DNA of 64,000 nt, taken from positions 372,001 through 436,000 of the forward strand of contig NZ_CAJHCP010000007.1 in NCBI RefSeq assembly GCF_904848625.1. Reading direction: 5' to 3'. Source of the DNA: Paraburkholderia metrosideri. GTDB taxonomy: Bacteria > Pseudomonadota > Gammaproteobacteria > Burkholderiales > Burkholderiaceae. This document shows, one piece after another, positions 26,201-33,292 of the stretch; positions within the stretch are counted from its first letter, which is position 1; each line of letters begins with the position of its first letter. A model generated the notes under the pieces. The model searched no databases. It was not told the origin of the DNA and worked only from the letters and a program-made list of their open reading frames with translations. A program made the translations under genes and the position numbers.

Positions 26201-27949
26201 GGCAACCTGGTACGCGAGCATCATGCCTACAATCTTTTCGGTGTGCAGCGTAGCTACGTGTGGCACCACGCCTACGACGAGCTGGGTATGCGCGTTCGAA
26301 CGGTGCGACCGGATGGTCACGCGATCGACTGGCTGACCTACGGCTCGGGCCACGTCCACGGCATGGCGCTCGATGGTGAGGAACGTCTTCAGATTGAACG
26401 TGATGATCTTCACCGCGAAGTGAAGCGCATTCTGCCCAGCAAGATTGTTCAGCGCACGGACTACGATTCGGCGGGACGGATGCTGCGGCAAACCATCCAG
26501 CGCGGCAACGCGCCGGCGCCGCTTGCTGCGCGCATATACCGTTACGATGCGGCCGGCCAGCTCTCACACATTGAGGATAGCCGTAAGGGCCTGACGGATT
26601 ATCGCTATGACCCGCTCGGCCGGTTGGTCGAATCGATTGGTCCGGGTGGCACGGAACGGTTCTCGTTCGATCCCGCCAGTAACCTACTTGACGCAGGTAC
26701 CCCGGAAAGGGCTCGCACCCATTCCACCTTGATCGCCTCTCGACCGGAGAGCACGTTGCCGGCAACGGCGCCCAAGGTGCTGGGAAATCTTCTCAAGGAA
26801 TACGCAGGGACTCATTTCAATTACGACGAACGCGGAAATCTGACGGAAAAGCGTTCCCCCGGACGGATACAGAGCTTCGAATGGGACGGTTTTAACCGCC
26901 TGACGCGAGCACGCACGGAGAGGCTCAATGAAAGTGTCGAAGCACGTTACTTCTACGATGCGTTTGGTCGAAGAATCGCGCGAGAGGTGGACGGCGAACG
27001 GACTGTGTTTGGATGGAGCGGCAATACTCTCGCGTACGAAAGCAGTGTAAAGCGCAGCACGCATTTTGTTTACGAGGCCGGGTCGTATGTCCCGCTTGCA
27101 CAGTATGCCGGGGAGCCGGTATCTGGGACACCAACACCGGTGGCTGGTGCGCATGAGCGGTATGCACCTGAAGACGATCCATTGCAACGCATCCCGGCGC
27201 CTGTTTCGGATGTACACCTGTTTTTCTATCACTGCGACCAGATTGGCACACCGCTTTTGCTCACCGATGAGCTGGGCGATGTAGCCTGGGAAGCATCGTA
27301 CAAGGCTTGGGGCGAAGCAAAAGAGGTGATCGCCCGCGCCTCCAGTGCGACTGGAACCGCGCCGCAGAATCCGATCCGTTTTCAAGGTCAGCAGGCAGAC
27401 GGCGAAACAGGGCTTGTCTATAATCGGCACCGTTACTACGACACCGATTCAGGGCGGTTCGTCAGCAAGGATCCGATCGGGCTGGCGGGTGGCATCAATC
27501 TTTATCAATATGCACCGAACGCCATTGGCTGGATTGATCCATTAGGTTGGGCTGGTGACAACATACTTGCGCTGCCCGCTCCTACCAATGCGGAACCATG
27601 GATGCCCAATACGCCGCTGATGTCGGCGCCTGCCCCGGCAGGCGGACTGACGGTCCAGATGGCGATGGCTCCTGGCCAGACACGTCCGGGGGGATGGGCG
27701 ACAACGGATAACATCACCAGCGTCGATTACGTGCGCAACGATCTGGCTGTCACGCCCGAGTTTAAGCAGGACGTGTCTCACGTCCAGACCTTCCATATCC
27801 CCGAAGGTGTGCAGCTACAGCACGGTACCGTTGGTCCTCAAGAATACGGTTGCGCGTTGTATCCGGGGGGAGGAAGTCAGGTACAGATCCTAAACTACTC
27901 GGATCGGGCCAAGCTGGTTCCGATCGGAGCGCCGAGACCTATTGAATGA
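23252..27949 (+). CDS. Rhs polymorphic toxin delivered by VgrG1
   Basis: A 1565-residue T6SS toxin. The first 370 residues form an alpha-helical region without a PAAR motif (VANALPVVANIMAAVDLVLD; GLDLIGIIPIPLGTAEFRMG). The DUF6531-type entry (DFVLPGAMAIDWTRTYRSFF) and many YD repeats (YDxxG...) follow, building the Rhs cocoon. The core ends with DPIGLAGGINLYQYAPN and IDPLGWA, the autoproteolysis region. The last 131 residues are the variable toxin, with RPGGWATTDNI, AVTPEFKQDVSHVQTFHIP and YPGGGSQVQILN. I cannot assign it; the GxVGPQ...PGGG pattern is loosely reminiscent of NAD-processing toxin folds. Its stop overlaps the next gene by four bases. Confidence 0.92.
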   Translation: MAESSGVLLPKPTEVFVGPLLQIETVDVSAGIKACDRWLRSISDDFITIERIQMVANALPVVANIMAAVDLVLDIKDMVEHSQQRKDPDVFDWMNLGLDLIGIIPIPLGTAEFRMGARPVMKLVRQKIVESGKAVGEATLQVMQTALLQAVIDSLSEQFAGRIQSFVDGVKKELDSLLKTCAEYIEKFMLGFAHLFAQAAGDEPLSAAGNVRAAGQHLDQAAAGFAAHDARKTASGLGHLIVDFVKIEAKGLINTGTYVAKALDVSYQKPLREMAAALRAMVPMVKERILALGGTDAGKIGWLINLIQVAIEKKRDILARQRLHSTGIKERGTTKVHRQEGEGQKETLRHTEDAKHPGPNDGKVHCPRPSPPARTGHSVGFALGDERLNHQDFVLPGAMAIDWTRTYRSFFDANDERGELGARWITAYTTRLDVRLDKLVYHDATGRSLAYPLLAPGDEHDDRSEGFTLVRLDEQWLTLARDHVLLEVYEKRNDAFRLAFYRDKSGNQVTLDYDEAQRLHRLITPQAVVALRYDTQDRIIEIAHHDVEGKRVGTLATYAYNADGDLVSATDRFGNRREYAYRHHLITRYTDRTGRGMNLEWSGTDPKAKCVREYADDGSHDTRLAWHPDFRKVSVTDATGNVTQHYYDLHGYTFRIVYPDGREEWMYRDTNHNLVQHVYPDGTSERMTYDARGRMARHARPDGSTIEMVYDEKDHMVQIVDPEGHAWKRAYDDAGNLVEETDPLGHSTKYSYNAQGLPIEVTDAKGGAKVIAYNEAGQMTSYTDCSGKTTAWEYGVDGRLKTVKDAAGGTTTYRYGSNGFPQEIQSPAGIERIQFDAEGRLLTRTDPLARTTQYSYDGAGRIASRIDPMGYSLSYGYDRQGRLVRLTDQNQATYQFKYDPAGHLLESIGFDGMLTRYEYDAESGRLCAIEEGGQKTHLDFDRGGRLTSRASGEVEERFAYDAMGRLIDAQNAYSRVQHFFDATGNLVREHHAYNLFGVQRSYVWHHAYDELGMRVRTVRPDGHAIDWLTYGSGHVHGMALDGEERLQIERDDLHREVKRILPSKIVQRTDYDSAGRMLRQTIQRGNAPAPLAARIYRYDAAGQLSHIEDSRKGLTDYRYDPLGRLVESIGPGGTERFSFDPASNLLDAGTPERARTHSTLIASRPESTLPATAPKVLGNLLKEYAGTHFNYDERGNLTEKRSPGRIQSFEWDGFNRLTRARTERLNESVEARYFYDAFGRRIAREVDGERTVFGWSGNTLAYESSVKRSTHFVYEAGSYVPLAQYAGEPVSGTPTPVAGAHERYAPEDDPLQRIPAPVSDVHLFFYHCDQIGTPLLLTDELGDVAWEASYKAWGEAKEVIARASSATGTAPQNPIRFQGQQADGETGLVYNRHRYYDTDSGRFVSKDPIGLAGGINLYQYAPNAIGWIDPLGWAGDNILALPAPTNAEPWMPNTPLMSAPAPAGGLTVQMAMAPGQTRPGGWATTDNITSVDYVRNDLAVTPEFKQDVSHVQTFHIPEGVQLQHGTVGPQEYGCALYPGGGSQVQILNYSDRAKLVPIGAPRPIE

Positions 27950-28377
27950 GTACTTTAGAAAAAATCGCGGACCTTCGGATCGTCGACCGCCACCCCGGTT
28001 ACGACAAGGTCAACAATCCTCAGCGATTGAGCGTTGCGGAATTGGCGCCTGTCGGCCTTACGTGGCAGTCGGGCGGCGTTCAACACGCCATTCACAGTCA
28101 GTCGGGTGTGAGTGGACGACTTCTTGGTGACGCGAGCGGTATCGCAGTCGTTGAAGGGCCATACGACCCTTCGGCGAATCGGGCTTATATCGTCAATGCA
28201 GACGGGTCATTGAGGGCGCAAATTCCTGCACAAATCGGCGGCGATCGTGTCATGTTTTATGACGTGATCGAAGCTAACGGCTCAGTCGCATTTCTGGCTG
28301 CGGCGCCTGGAAGAGATGTTCGTATCGAAGTGCGAGAGGCAGACGGTGCCATCGTGCAAGTCACAGAAAGTCGGTAA
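27946..28377 (+). CDS. putative immunity protein of the Rhs toxin
   Basis: A soluble 143-residue protein (MSTLEKIADLRIVDRHPG...), mostly predicted beta strands (YIVNADGSLRAQIPAQIGG, VRIEVREADGAIVQVTES), with no signal peptide or membrane helix. Its ATG overlaps the rhs stop (ATGA). Position directly after a toxin C-terminus is the hallmark of the cognate immunity gene. I recognise no family, so function is inferred from context alone. Confidence 0.6.
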   Translation: MSTLEKIADLRIVDRHPGYDKVNNPQRLSVAELAPVGLTWQSGGVQHAIHSQSGVSGRLLGDASGIAVVEGPYDPSANRAYIVNADGSLRAQIPAQIGGDRVMFYDVIEANGSVAFLAAAPGRDVRIEVREADGAIVQVTESR

Positions 28378-28513
28378 GTGCACGTCGACGCGATGAACAG
28401 CGGTCTGACGCCTTGGTGCGACTCGACGCGTCGTGTCCAATGATGGGTAGGTCGCATCGCAGGTCGTCAAACTGGATTAGATTCGAACGGTTGCGGTAGA
28501 CCTCGGAGACACA

Positions 28514-28801
28514 TTGAAACGATATCTGGTTTTGAACGGCGACAAGACGACGGCCAATGGGGTCGTCCAAGCGACGCCAACTTCGATTCGATTGAGTGAC
28601 AAAGACGTCGCCCATTACGGCGACGAGATTGCGTGCCCGGCTTGCAATTCGACGGGGAAAATCCAATGCGATGGACCGCGTCAGATAATGACGGCGCTGG
28701 ACCGTAGGCACGCCGCCTTAAGTGATGACTTGTCTATATGTGGTTGCCATCCGCCGGCACGCTTGGTGACATCGCAGCAAATGATGTCTACCGAGGCGTA
28801 G
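28514..28801 (+). CDS. PAAR-domain spike-cap protein, copy 1
   Basis: A 95-residue PAAR-type protein that would cap a VgrG spike. It contains LSDKDVAHYGDEIACPAC, the CDGPR motif and SDDLSICGCHPPARLV. The start is TTG (MKRYLVLNGDKTTANGVV), at the position where copies 2 and 3 have ATG. It is the first of three related copies in 1.9 kb. It probably pairs with the PAAR-less Rhs or with VgrG1. Confidence 0.8.
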   Translation: MKRYLVLNGDKTTANGVVQATPTSIRLSDKDVAHYGDEIACPACNSTGKIQCDGPRQIMTALDRRHAALSDDLSICGCHPPARLVTSQQMMSTEA

Positions 28802-28807
28802 CTAGAT

Positions 28808-28846
28808 GGGACAGCAGAGTTCCGCATGCGGGCCCGGCCGGTTTGA
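28808..28846 (+). pseudogene. scar of a second rhs gene
   Basis: Thirteen codons read GTAEFRMRARPV then stop. The Rhs protein upstream contains GTAEFRMGARPV at residues of about 109-120, and the DNA is also similar (TTCCGCATG...CGGCCGGT). This short in-frame match just after PAAR copy 1 looks like what remains of an rhs 5' region after deletion or recombination. Confidence 0.5.
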
Positions 28847-28937
28847 CTAAACCATGAACATCGATACAACGAACGGTAACGTAGCGGCTCGCGAAACAGG
28901 ATTGAATGCCCGAGAAACCTTAAGCTCCAGAGACATC

Positions 28938-29225
28938 ATGAAACGATTTCTAATTTTGAACGGCGACAAGACGACGGCTAACGGCGTCGTTCAGGCAGTG
29001 CCGGCCACCATTCAATTGAGTGATAAAGACGTTGCCCATGAAGGGGATCCGATCGCGTGCCCCGCTTGTAATACAACGGGGAAAATCCAGTGCGACGGAC
29101 CGCGCCAGGTTATGACCGCGCCGGACGGAAGGCATGCCGCGTTGAGTGACGATTTATGCATTTGCGGCTGCCATCCACCGCCGCGACTGGTGTCCTCGCA
29201 GCAGATGATGTCCGTCGATGCCTAA
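28938..29225 (+). CDS. PAAR-domain spike-cap protein, copy 2
   Basis: A 95-residue intact PAAR protein very close to copies 1 and 3 (MKRFLILNGDKTTANGVV, EGDPIACPACNTTGKIQC, SDDLCICGCHPPPRLVSS). The ATG before MKRF matches the alignment of the copies; an in-frame ATG 28 codons earlier covers non-conserved sequence. Several cysteine pairs could bind the zinc of the PAAR cone. Confidence 0.82.
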   Translation: MKRFLILNGDKTTANGVVQAVPATIQLSDKDVAHEGDPIACPACNTTGKIQCDGPRQVMTAPDGRHAALSDDLCICGCHPPPRLVSSQQMMSVDA

Positions 29226-29310
29226 CGATTGACCCGCGCCTCCGCCTCTGTCTTAATCCACAACGGGGCACCGCGCGTGGGAATACCTGACCAACGAGGA
29301 AAGGGTCCAC

Positions 29311-29454
29311 GTGCACGATAGTTTCTATCGAGGTTTGAAAGATGAGTTCACGCAGACTTTGTCCGCGCCATGGTTTTCATGGGGTACATCGAATCATCAA
29401 AGGATATTGATGCCTGCATCGGTGCGAGGGGACAGTTTGCTGCTGGTCAGCTAG
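29311..29454 (+). other. short orphan ORF, possible gene remnant
   Basis: A GTG codon with a good GAGGAAAGG ribosome site opens 47 codons (VHDSFYRGLKDEFTQTLS, then APWFSWGTSNHQRILMPAS). It overlaps the next gene in another frame. It matches nothing I know. It may be a small protein or a truncated remnant. Confidence 0.25.
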
Positions 29455-30047
29455 TCAAGGTGTCGTTCGACAGACCGAAGCGCAGCAGGGAGGTCTGGGT
29501 GCACCTAGCTGAACTGGCCGAGTACGCACACCTCATCACTTACGCGGGAAAGACCGCTCATCTGAAAGACTTTCCGTCTATAGCCGCAATCGAAAGGTCT
29601 TTGGTTCCGGTCTGCCCGCGCTGTCTCGGCGAATTGTTGGCGCGCTCCGACGAGCAGCCCTTGCAGGTCACCTCAAGAGAAAGCGCTTTCGACACTTCTC
29701 TCGTCGCTGAAGACGCCAATGTGTCGGAAGACGTTCTCTCCTGCCCGATACATGGCCTTGTGCGTCCGAAGAGAACTTCGCCGCAGATTGCTGACGCAAT
29801 CGATTCAGGTGGGGCGCTTCCAAGTAGCCCTTTGATTAAAACCATTCTCGAATCCGACAAACATGAAGACGTGTTCTGGTTTGAGGCCAGCTATTTGCGT
29901 AGGCGGTTTGGCCCGGGAATCGATTTGACATCGTCGACCTATCGGTTGAATTGGGGGGAGCAAGAGGAAGCACTGCTGGAAGGCGCCGTGCGGGTCTGCC
30001 CTGTGTGTTTACGCGACTTTCTTATTCGTAACGGTATCGGAGTCTGA
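29370..30047 (+). CDS. hypothetical protein with CxxC pairs, between PAAR copies
   Basis: A 225-residue protein of unknown function without signal peptide or membrane helices. It has two CPxC motifs (CPRCLGELL at about 80 and CPVCLRDFL near the end) plus CPIHGLV in the middle, suggesting a zinc-stabilised fold. The N-terminal third (GQLVKVSFDRPKRSREVWVH) looks beta-rich. It sits between PAAR copies 2 and 3, so it may be a cargo, adaptor or immunity protein. The start is uncertain; a second ATG lies three codons in. Confidence 0.55.
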   Translation: MVFMGYIESSKDIDACIGARGQFAAGQLVKVSFDRPKRSREVWVHLAELAEYAHLITYAGKTAHLKDFPSIAAIERSLVPVCPRCLGELLARSDEQPLQVTSRESAFDTSLVAEDANVSEDVLSCPIHGLVRPKRTSPQIADAIDSGGALPSSPLIKTILESDKHEDVFWFEASYLRRRFGPGIDLTSSTYRLNWGEQEEALLEGAVRVCPVCLRDFLIRNGIGV

Positions 30048-30074
30048 ACGACTACTTCAAGCCCGAGATATTTC

Positions 30075-30361
30075 ATGAAACGATATTTGATTCTGAACGG
30101 CGACAAGACGACAGCTATGGCGTCGTTCAGGCTGTGTCAACCACCATTCAATTGAGCGATAAGGATGTTGCCCATGAAGGGGATCCGGTCGCCTGCCCCG
30201 CTTGCAATACAACGGGGAAAATCCAGTGCGACGGACCGCGCCAGGTTATGACCGCGCCGGACGGAAGGCATGCCGCGTTAAGTGACGATCTATGTATTTG
30301 CGGCTGCCATCCGCCACCGCGGCTGGTGTCCTCGCAGCAGATGATGTCCGTCGATGCCTAA
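30075..30361 (+). pseudogene. PAAR-domain gene, copy 3, frameshifted
   Basis: Third copy of the PAAR gene. It opens MKRYLILNGDKTTA, then one base is missing at about 30115: it reads GCTATGG where the others have GCTAACGG or GCCAATGG, and the frame soon hits a stop. The rest (TIQLSDKDVAHEGDPVACPA to MMSVDA) is intact in the shifted frame, and a GTG at 30134 could still start it. It directly precedes the vgrG2 leader. Confidence 0.8.
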
Positions 30362-30499
30362 TCCAAGACGCGTGCCTGTGTCGCTGGCTTAGCCCACAAC
30401 AAGACGCCCAAAAAAAGCAAGAAATATCCTTGCTGCAGCATTTATGGACATGCATGTTGTTTTTACCGAATTCATATGTGCATCGAATCAAGGCGAAAC

Positions 30500-30608
30500 A
30501 AATTCCGATTTAACATTTGTTTTTGAATATACGATTGCTGTAAACGTCTGATCTTTTGTATTATCGCGCGATGGCGCGGGGGCGCAAATTGCATAAATAA
30601 GAGGCGGC
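30500..30608 (+). promoter_or_regulatory. vgrG leader, copy B
   Basis: Duplicate of the leader before vgrG1: the same AT-rich start (AAATTCCGATTTAACA), the block GATTGCTGTAAACGTCTGAT, the palindrome ATCGCGCGAT, the GC run and AAGAGGCGG before the ATG. Shared near-identity suggests co-regulation of both vgrG units. Confidence 0.6.
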
Positions 30609-33290
30609 ATGGGCGCGCAGGACATTATCGCGGCAATAAAAGGCGGCTTGTTGCAAAGCGACCGCCTGCTTAAACTGGACACGCCATTGGGCGCTAATGT
30701 TCTTCTGCCACAAAGACTGGTGGGCCAGTCGCGCTTGGGCCGTGATTACGAGTTCACGCTGGATGCCGTTTCCACGTATGACAACATCGAACTCAAAACG
30801 CTGATCGCCCAGCCAGTTACGCTCTGGATGCAGCAAACCGACCAGTCCTACGCCCCGCACCACGGTTATGTCCACACCGCCCGCCGTTTGGGCTCCGACA
30901 GCACCTTAACCAGCTATCAGATCGGGTTTGTGTCGTGGATGCATTTTCTGCGCTTCCGGAAAGATGCACGGATCTGGCAGGATAAACCGGCTGATGAAAT
31001 TCTCACCGATGTATTCAATATGCATCCGCAGGCGCAAGGTGCATTCCGTTTTGCGTTGCGCAATCCTTTGCCGCAACGCTCGTTCTGCGTCCAATACGAG
31101 GATGACTGGAATTTCTGCCACCGGCTGATGGAAACGGAAGGCCTGTTCGGCTATTTCGAACAGGCCGCCGATGGTAAATCGCACACGCTGGTGGTCACTG
31201 ACGATATCGGCAGTCTCCAACCCTTGTCGCCCCAAAAGGTCGATTTCTACCGCTCAGGTACCAACAGCGAAACTGACGCTTTTGTGCAGTGGAGCGGCAC
31301 CCGCACGCTGCAGAGCACGACGCTCACCACCCGCACGTTCGACTACAAGTCGCCATCATCGTCTGCGAATCCGAAGGGCACGACGGTCCCGACGCTGAGC
31401 ACCCAGGGCAACCTGCCGCAGCAGGCCGAGGTGTACGAGTACACGGGCGCGTATACGTACGGACAGCAGGACCGTGGCGATCAGCTGTCGAAGATACGCA
31501 TGGAAGAGTGGGAGTCGCGCGCGAAGCGTTTCCATGGGGTAGGCGCGGTACGCCGGATCGATGCGGGCCGCTGGTTCGAACTGCAAAACCACCCGGAGCA
31601 CGACGCTGGCAGTCAGCAGGACCGGCAGTTCGCGGTGATCGACGTCGAATGGGTCATTGAGAACAACCTGCCGGTCTCTGCCGGGACGACGGACTTCCCG
31701 CATAGCCTGAAGCAAACGATAGCCGCAGCCCGTGCGCAGCACGCGAACGATCCAACGCTGCTCATCAAAGCGGCAGACGGCAGCGAAGGTTTCTTCATGG
31801 CGACGGTCGAAGCGCAGCGCAAGGCCATCCCGTTCCGGAGTCCACTTGAGCATCAGAAGCCCGAGATGCACATGCAGACGGCGACCGTGGTGGGTCCGGC
31901 GAACGAGGAAGTCTTCACCGATTCGCTGAACCGCATCAAGGTGCAGATGCACTGGGATCGCCTGAACCCCGGCGATGAGAACGCGTCGTGCTGGATGCGC
32001 GTTGCGCAATCGCATGCTGGTGGCGGGCATGGCGGCGTACATGTACCGCGCATCGGCGAAGAAGTCATTGTGTCGTTCCTCGACGGCGACTGCGACAAGC
32101 CGCTCGTCACCGGCCGCGTCTATAACGGTGCGAAGACTCCCGACTGGCATTCGAATGGGATCCTGTCGGGATATAAGTCGAAGGAATACCAGGGCAGCGG
32201 CTACAACCAGATGGTGATGGACGATGCCACCGGCCAGAACCGGGTGCAGCTCTACAGCACGAGCGCAGACTCCCAACTGCATCTTGGATATCTGATCGCG
32301 CAAACAGGCAACTCGCGCGGCGCCTATCTCGGCAGCGGCTTCGATCTGAAGTCCGATGCGTATGGTGCGGTCCGGGCGGGGCAAGGCTTGTATGTGTCGA
32401 CGCATCCAACGACCGGGACATCAAGCCAGCCTCTCGACGTCCGTGACGCGAGTAATCAGTTGGTCAATTCGGAAAGCGTGATCGAAGCGCTAAGCCAGGC
32501 AAGCGAAACCCATCAGGCAGAAAGCCTGAAAGACGGTCACGACTCGCTCAAAACTTTTACCGATGCGACACAGAGCAGCGTAGCGGGCGCAACAGGTAGC
32601 GGTGGCAATACCGCAGGGGGTGGCACTGGCAATGCCAACGGCTTCAAGGAGCCGATCATGCTGTTCGCGACGCCATCGGGCATCGGGATGTCGACACAAC
32701 GGTCAGCACACGTAGCCGCGACCGAGCATGTCAACCTCGTCAGCGGCCAGAGTACCCACATCGCAACCGGCAAGTCACTGCTCGTGAGCGTTGCCGAAAA
32801 GATCAGCCTGTTCGCACAGAACGCGGGTATGAAGCTTTTCGCGGCGAAGGGAAAAGTCGAAATCCAGGCGCAAGGCGATAACCTTGAAATCACCGCCCAG
32901 AAGACGCTGAAGTTGCTCTCCGCGACCGAGAAAATCGATGCGGCTGCCAAGCAGGAAATTCTTCTCACATCGGGTGGCGCGTACGTGCGCATTTCCGGCG
33001 GCAACATCGAGATTCATGCGCCGGGAAAGATTGACATCAAAGGAGCCCAGCACGCTTTCAGCGGCCCGACGAGTCTCGATCGAACTTACAACGCGGAGGG
33101 CAAGAAAGCCGACATGCGCATCCGCTACATGGATGCGGAAGGCAAAGTGCCCGAAGGTGAACCGATCAAGCTCGCGTCGGAGGATGGCGCGCTGCATAAC
33201 GTCGTTCTCGATGGTGAGGGCAAAGGCGAACTGAAGGGCATCGATTTCGGCAAGTTCGTGGCAGACCAAGTCAAGCGAAGCGGAGAATAA
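30609..33290 (+). CDS. vgrG: T6SS spike protein VgrG2
   Basis: Full-length VgrG of 893 residues that forms the trimeric T6SS spike tip. It has the gp27-like body (FLRFRKDARIWQDKPADEIL), the OB-fold/gp5 region (RVAQSHAGGGHGGVHVPRIG, EVIVSFLDGDCDKPLVTGRV) and the DUF2345 needle (KISLFAQNAGMKLFAAKGKV). It closely parallels VgrG1 up to QHAFSGPTS. After that it has its own tail of about 70 residues (LDRTYNAEGKKADMRIRYMD), with a transthyretin-like pattern that likely docks the effector encoded three bases downstream. Confidence 0.96.
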   Translation: MGAQDIIAAIKGGLLQSDRLLKLDTPLGANVLLPQRLVGQSRLGRDYEFTLDAVSTYDNIELKTLIAQPVTLWMQQTDQSYAPHHGYVHTARRLGSDSTLTSYQIGFVSWMHFLRFRKDARIWQDKPADEILTDVFNMHPQAQGAFRFALRNPLPQRSFCVQYEDDWNFCHRLMETEGLFGYFEQAADGKSHTLVVTDDIGSLQPLSPQKVDFYRSGTNSETDAFVQWSGTRTLQSTTLTTRTFDYKSPSSSANPKGTTVPTLSTQGNLPQQAEVYEYTGAYTYGQQDRGDQLSKIRMEEWESRAKRFHGVGAVRRIDAGRWFELQNHPEHDAGSQQDRQFAVIDVEWVIENNLPVSAGTTDFPHSLKQTIAAARAQHANDPTLLIKAADGSEGFFMATVEAQRKAIPFRSPLEHQKPEMHMQTATVVGPANEEVFTDSLNRIKVQMHWDRLNPGDENASCWMRVAQSHAGGGHGGVHVPRIGEEVIVSFLDGDCDKPLVTGRVYNGAKTPDWHSNGILSGYKSKEYQGSGYNQMVMDDATGQNRVQLYSTSADSQLHLGYLIAQTGNSRGAYLGSGFDLKSDAYGAVRAGQGLYVSTHPTTGTSSQPLDVRDASNQLVNSESVIEALSQASETHQAESLKDGHDSLKTFTDATQSSVAGATGSGGNTAGGGTGNANGFKEPIMLFATPSGIGMSTQRSAHVAATEHVNLVSGQSTHIATGKSLLVSVAEKISLFAQNAGMKLFAAKGKVEIQAQGDNLEITAQKTLKLLSATEKIDAAAKQEILLTSGGAYVRISGGNIEIHAPGKIDIKGAQHAFSGPTSLDRTYNAEGKKADMRIRYMDAEGKVPEGEPIKLASEDGALHNVVLDGEGKGELKGIDFGKFVADQVKRSGE

Positions 33291-33292
33291 CA

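Noticed and set aside
30560..30600. Possible sigma-54 promoter in the vgrG leader (TGGCGC ... TTGCA)
   Set aside because: The GG-to-GC spacing is not ten bases, and the TGG is not present in copy A of the leader.
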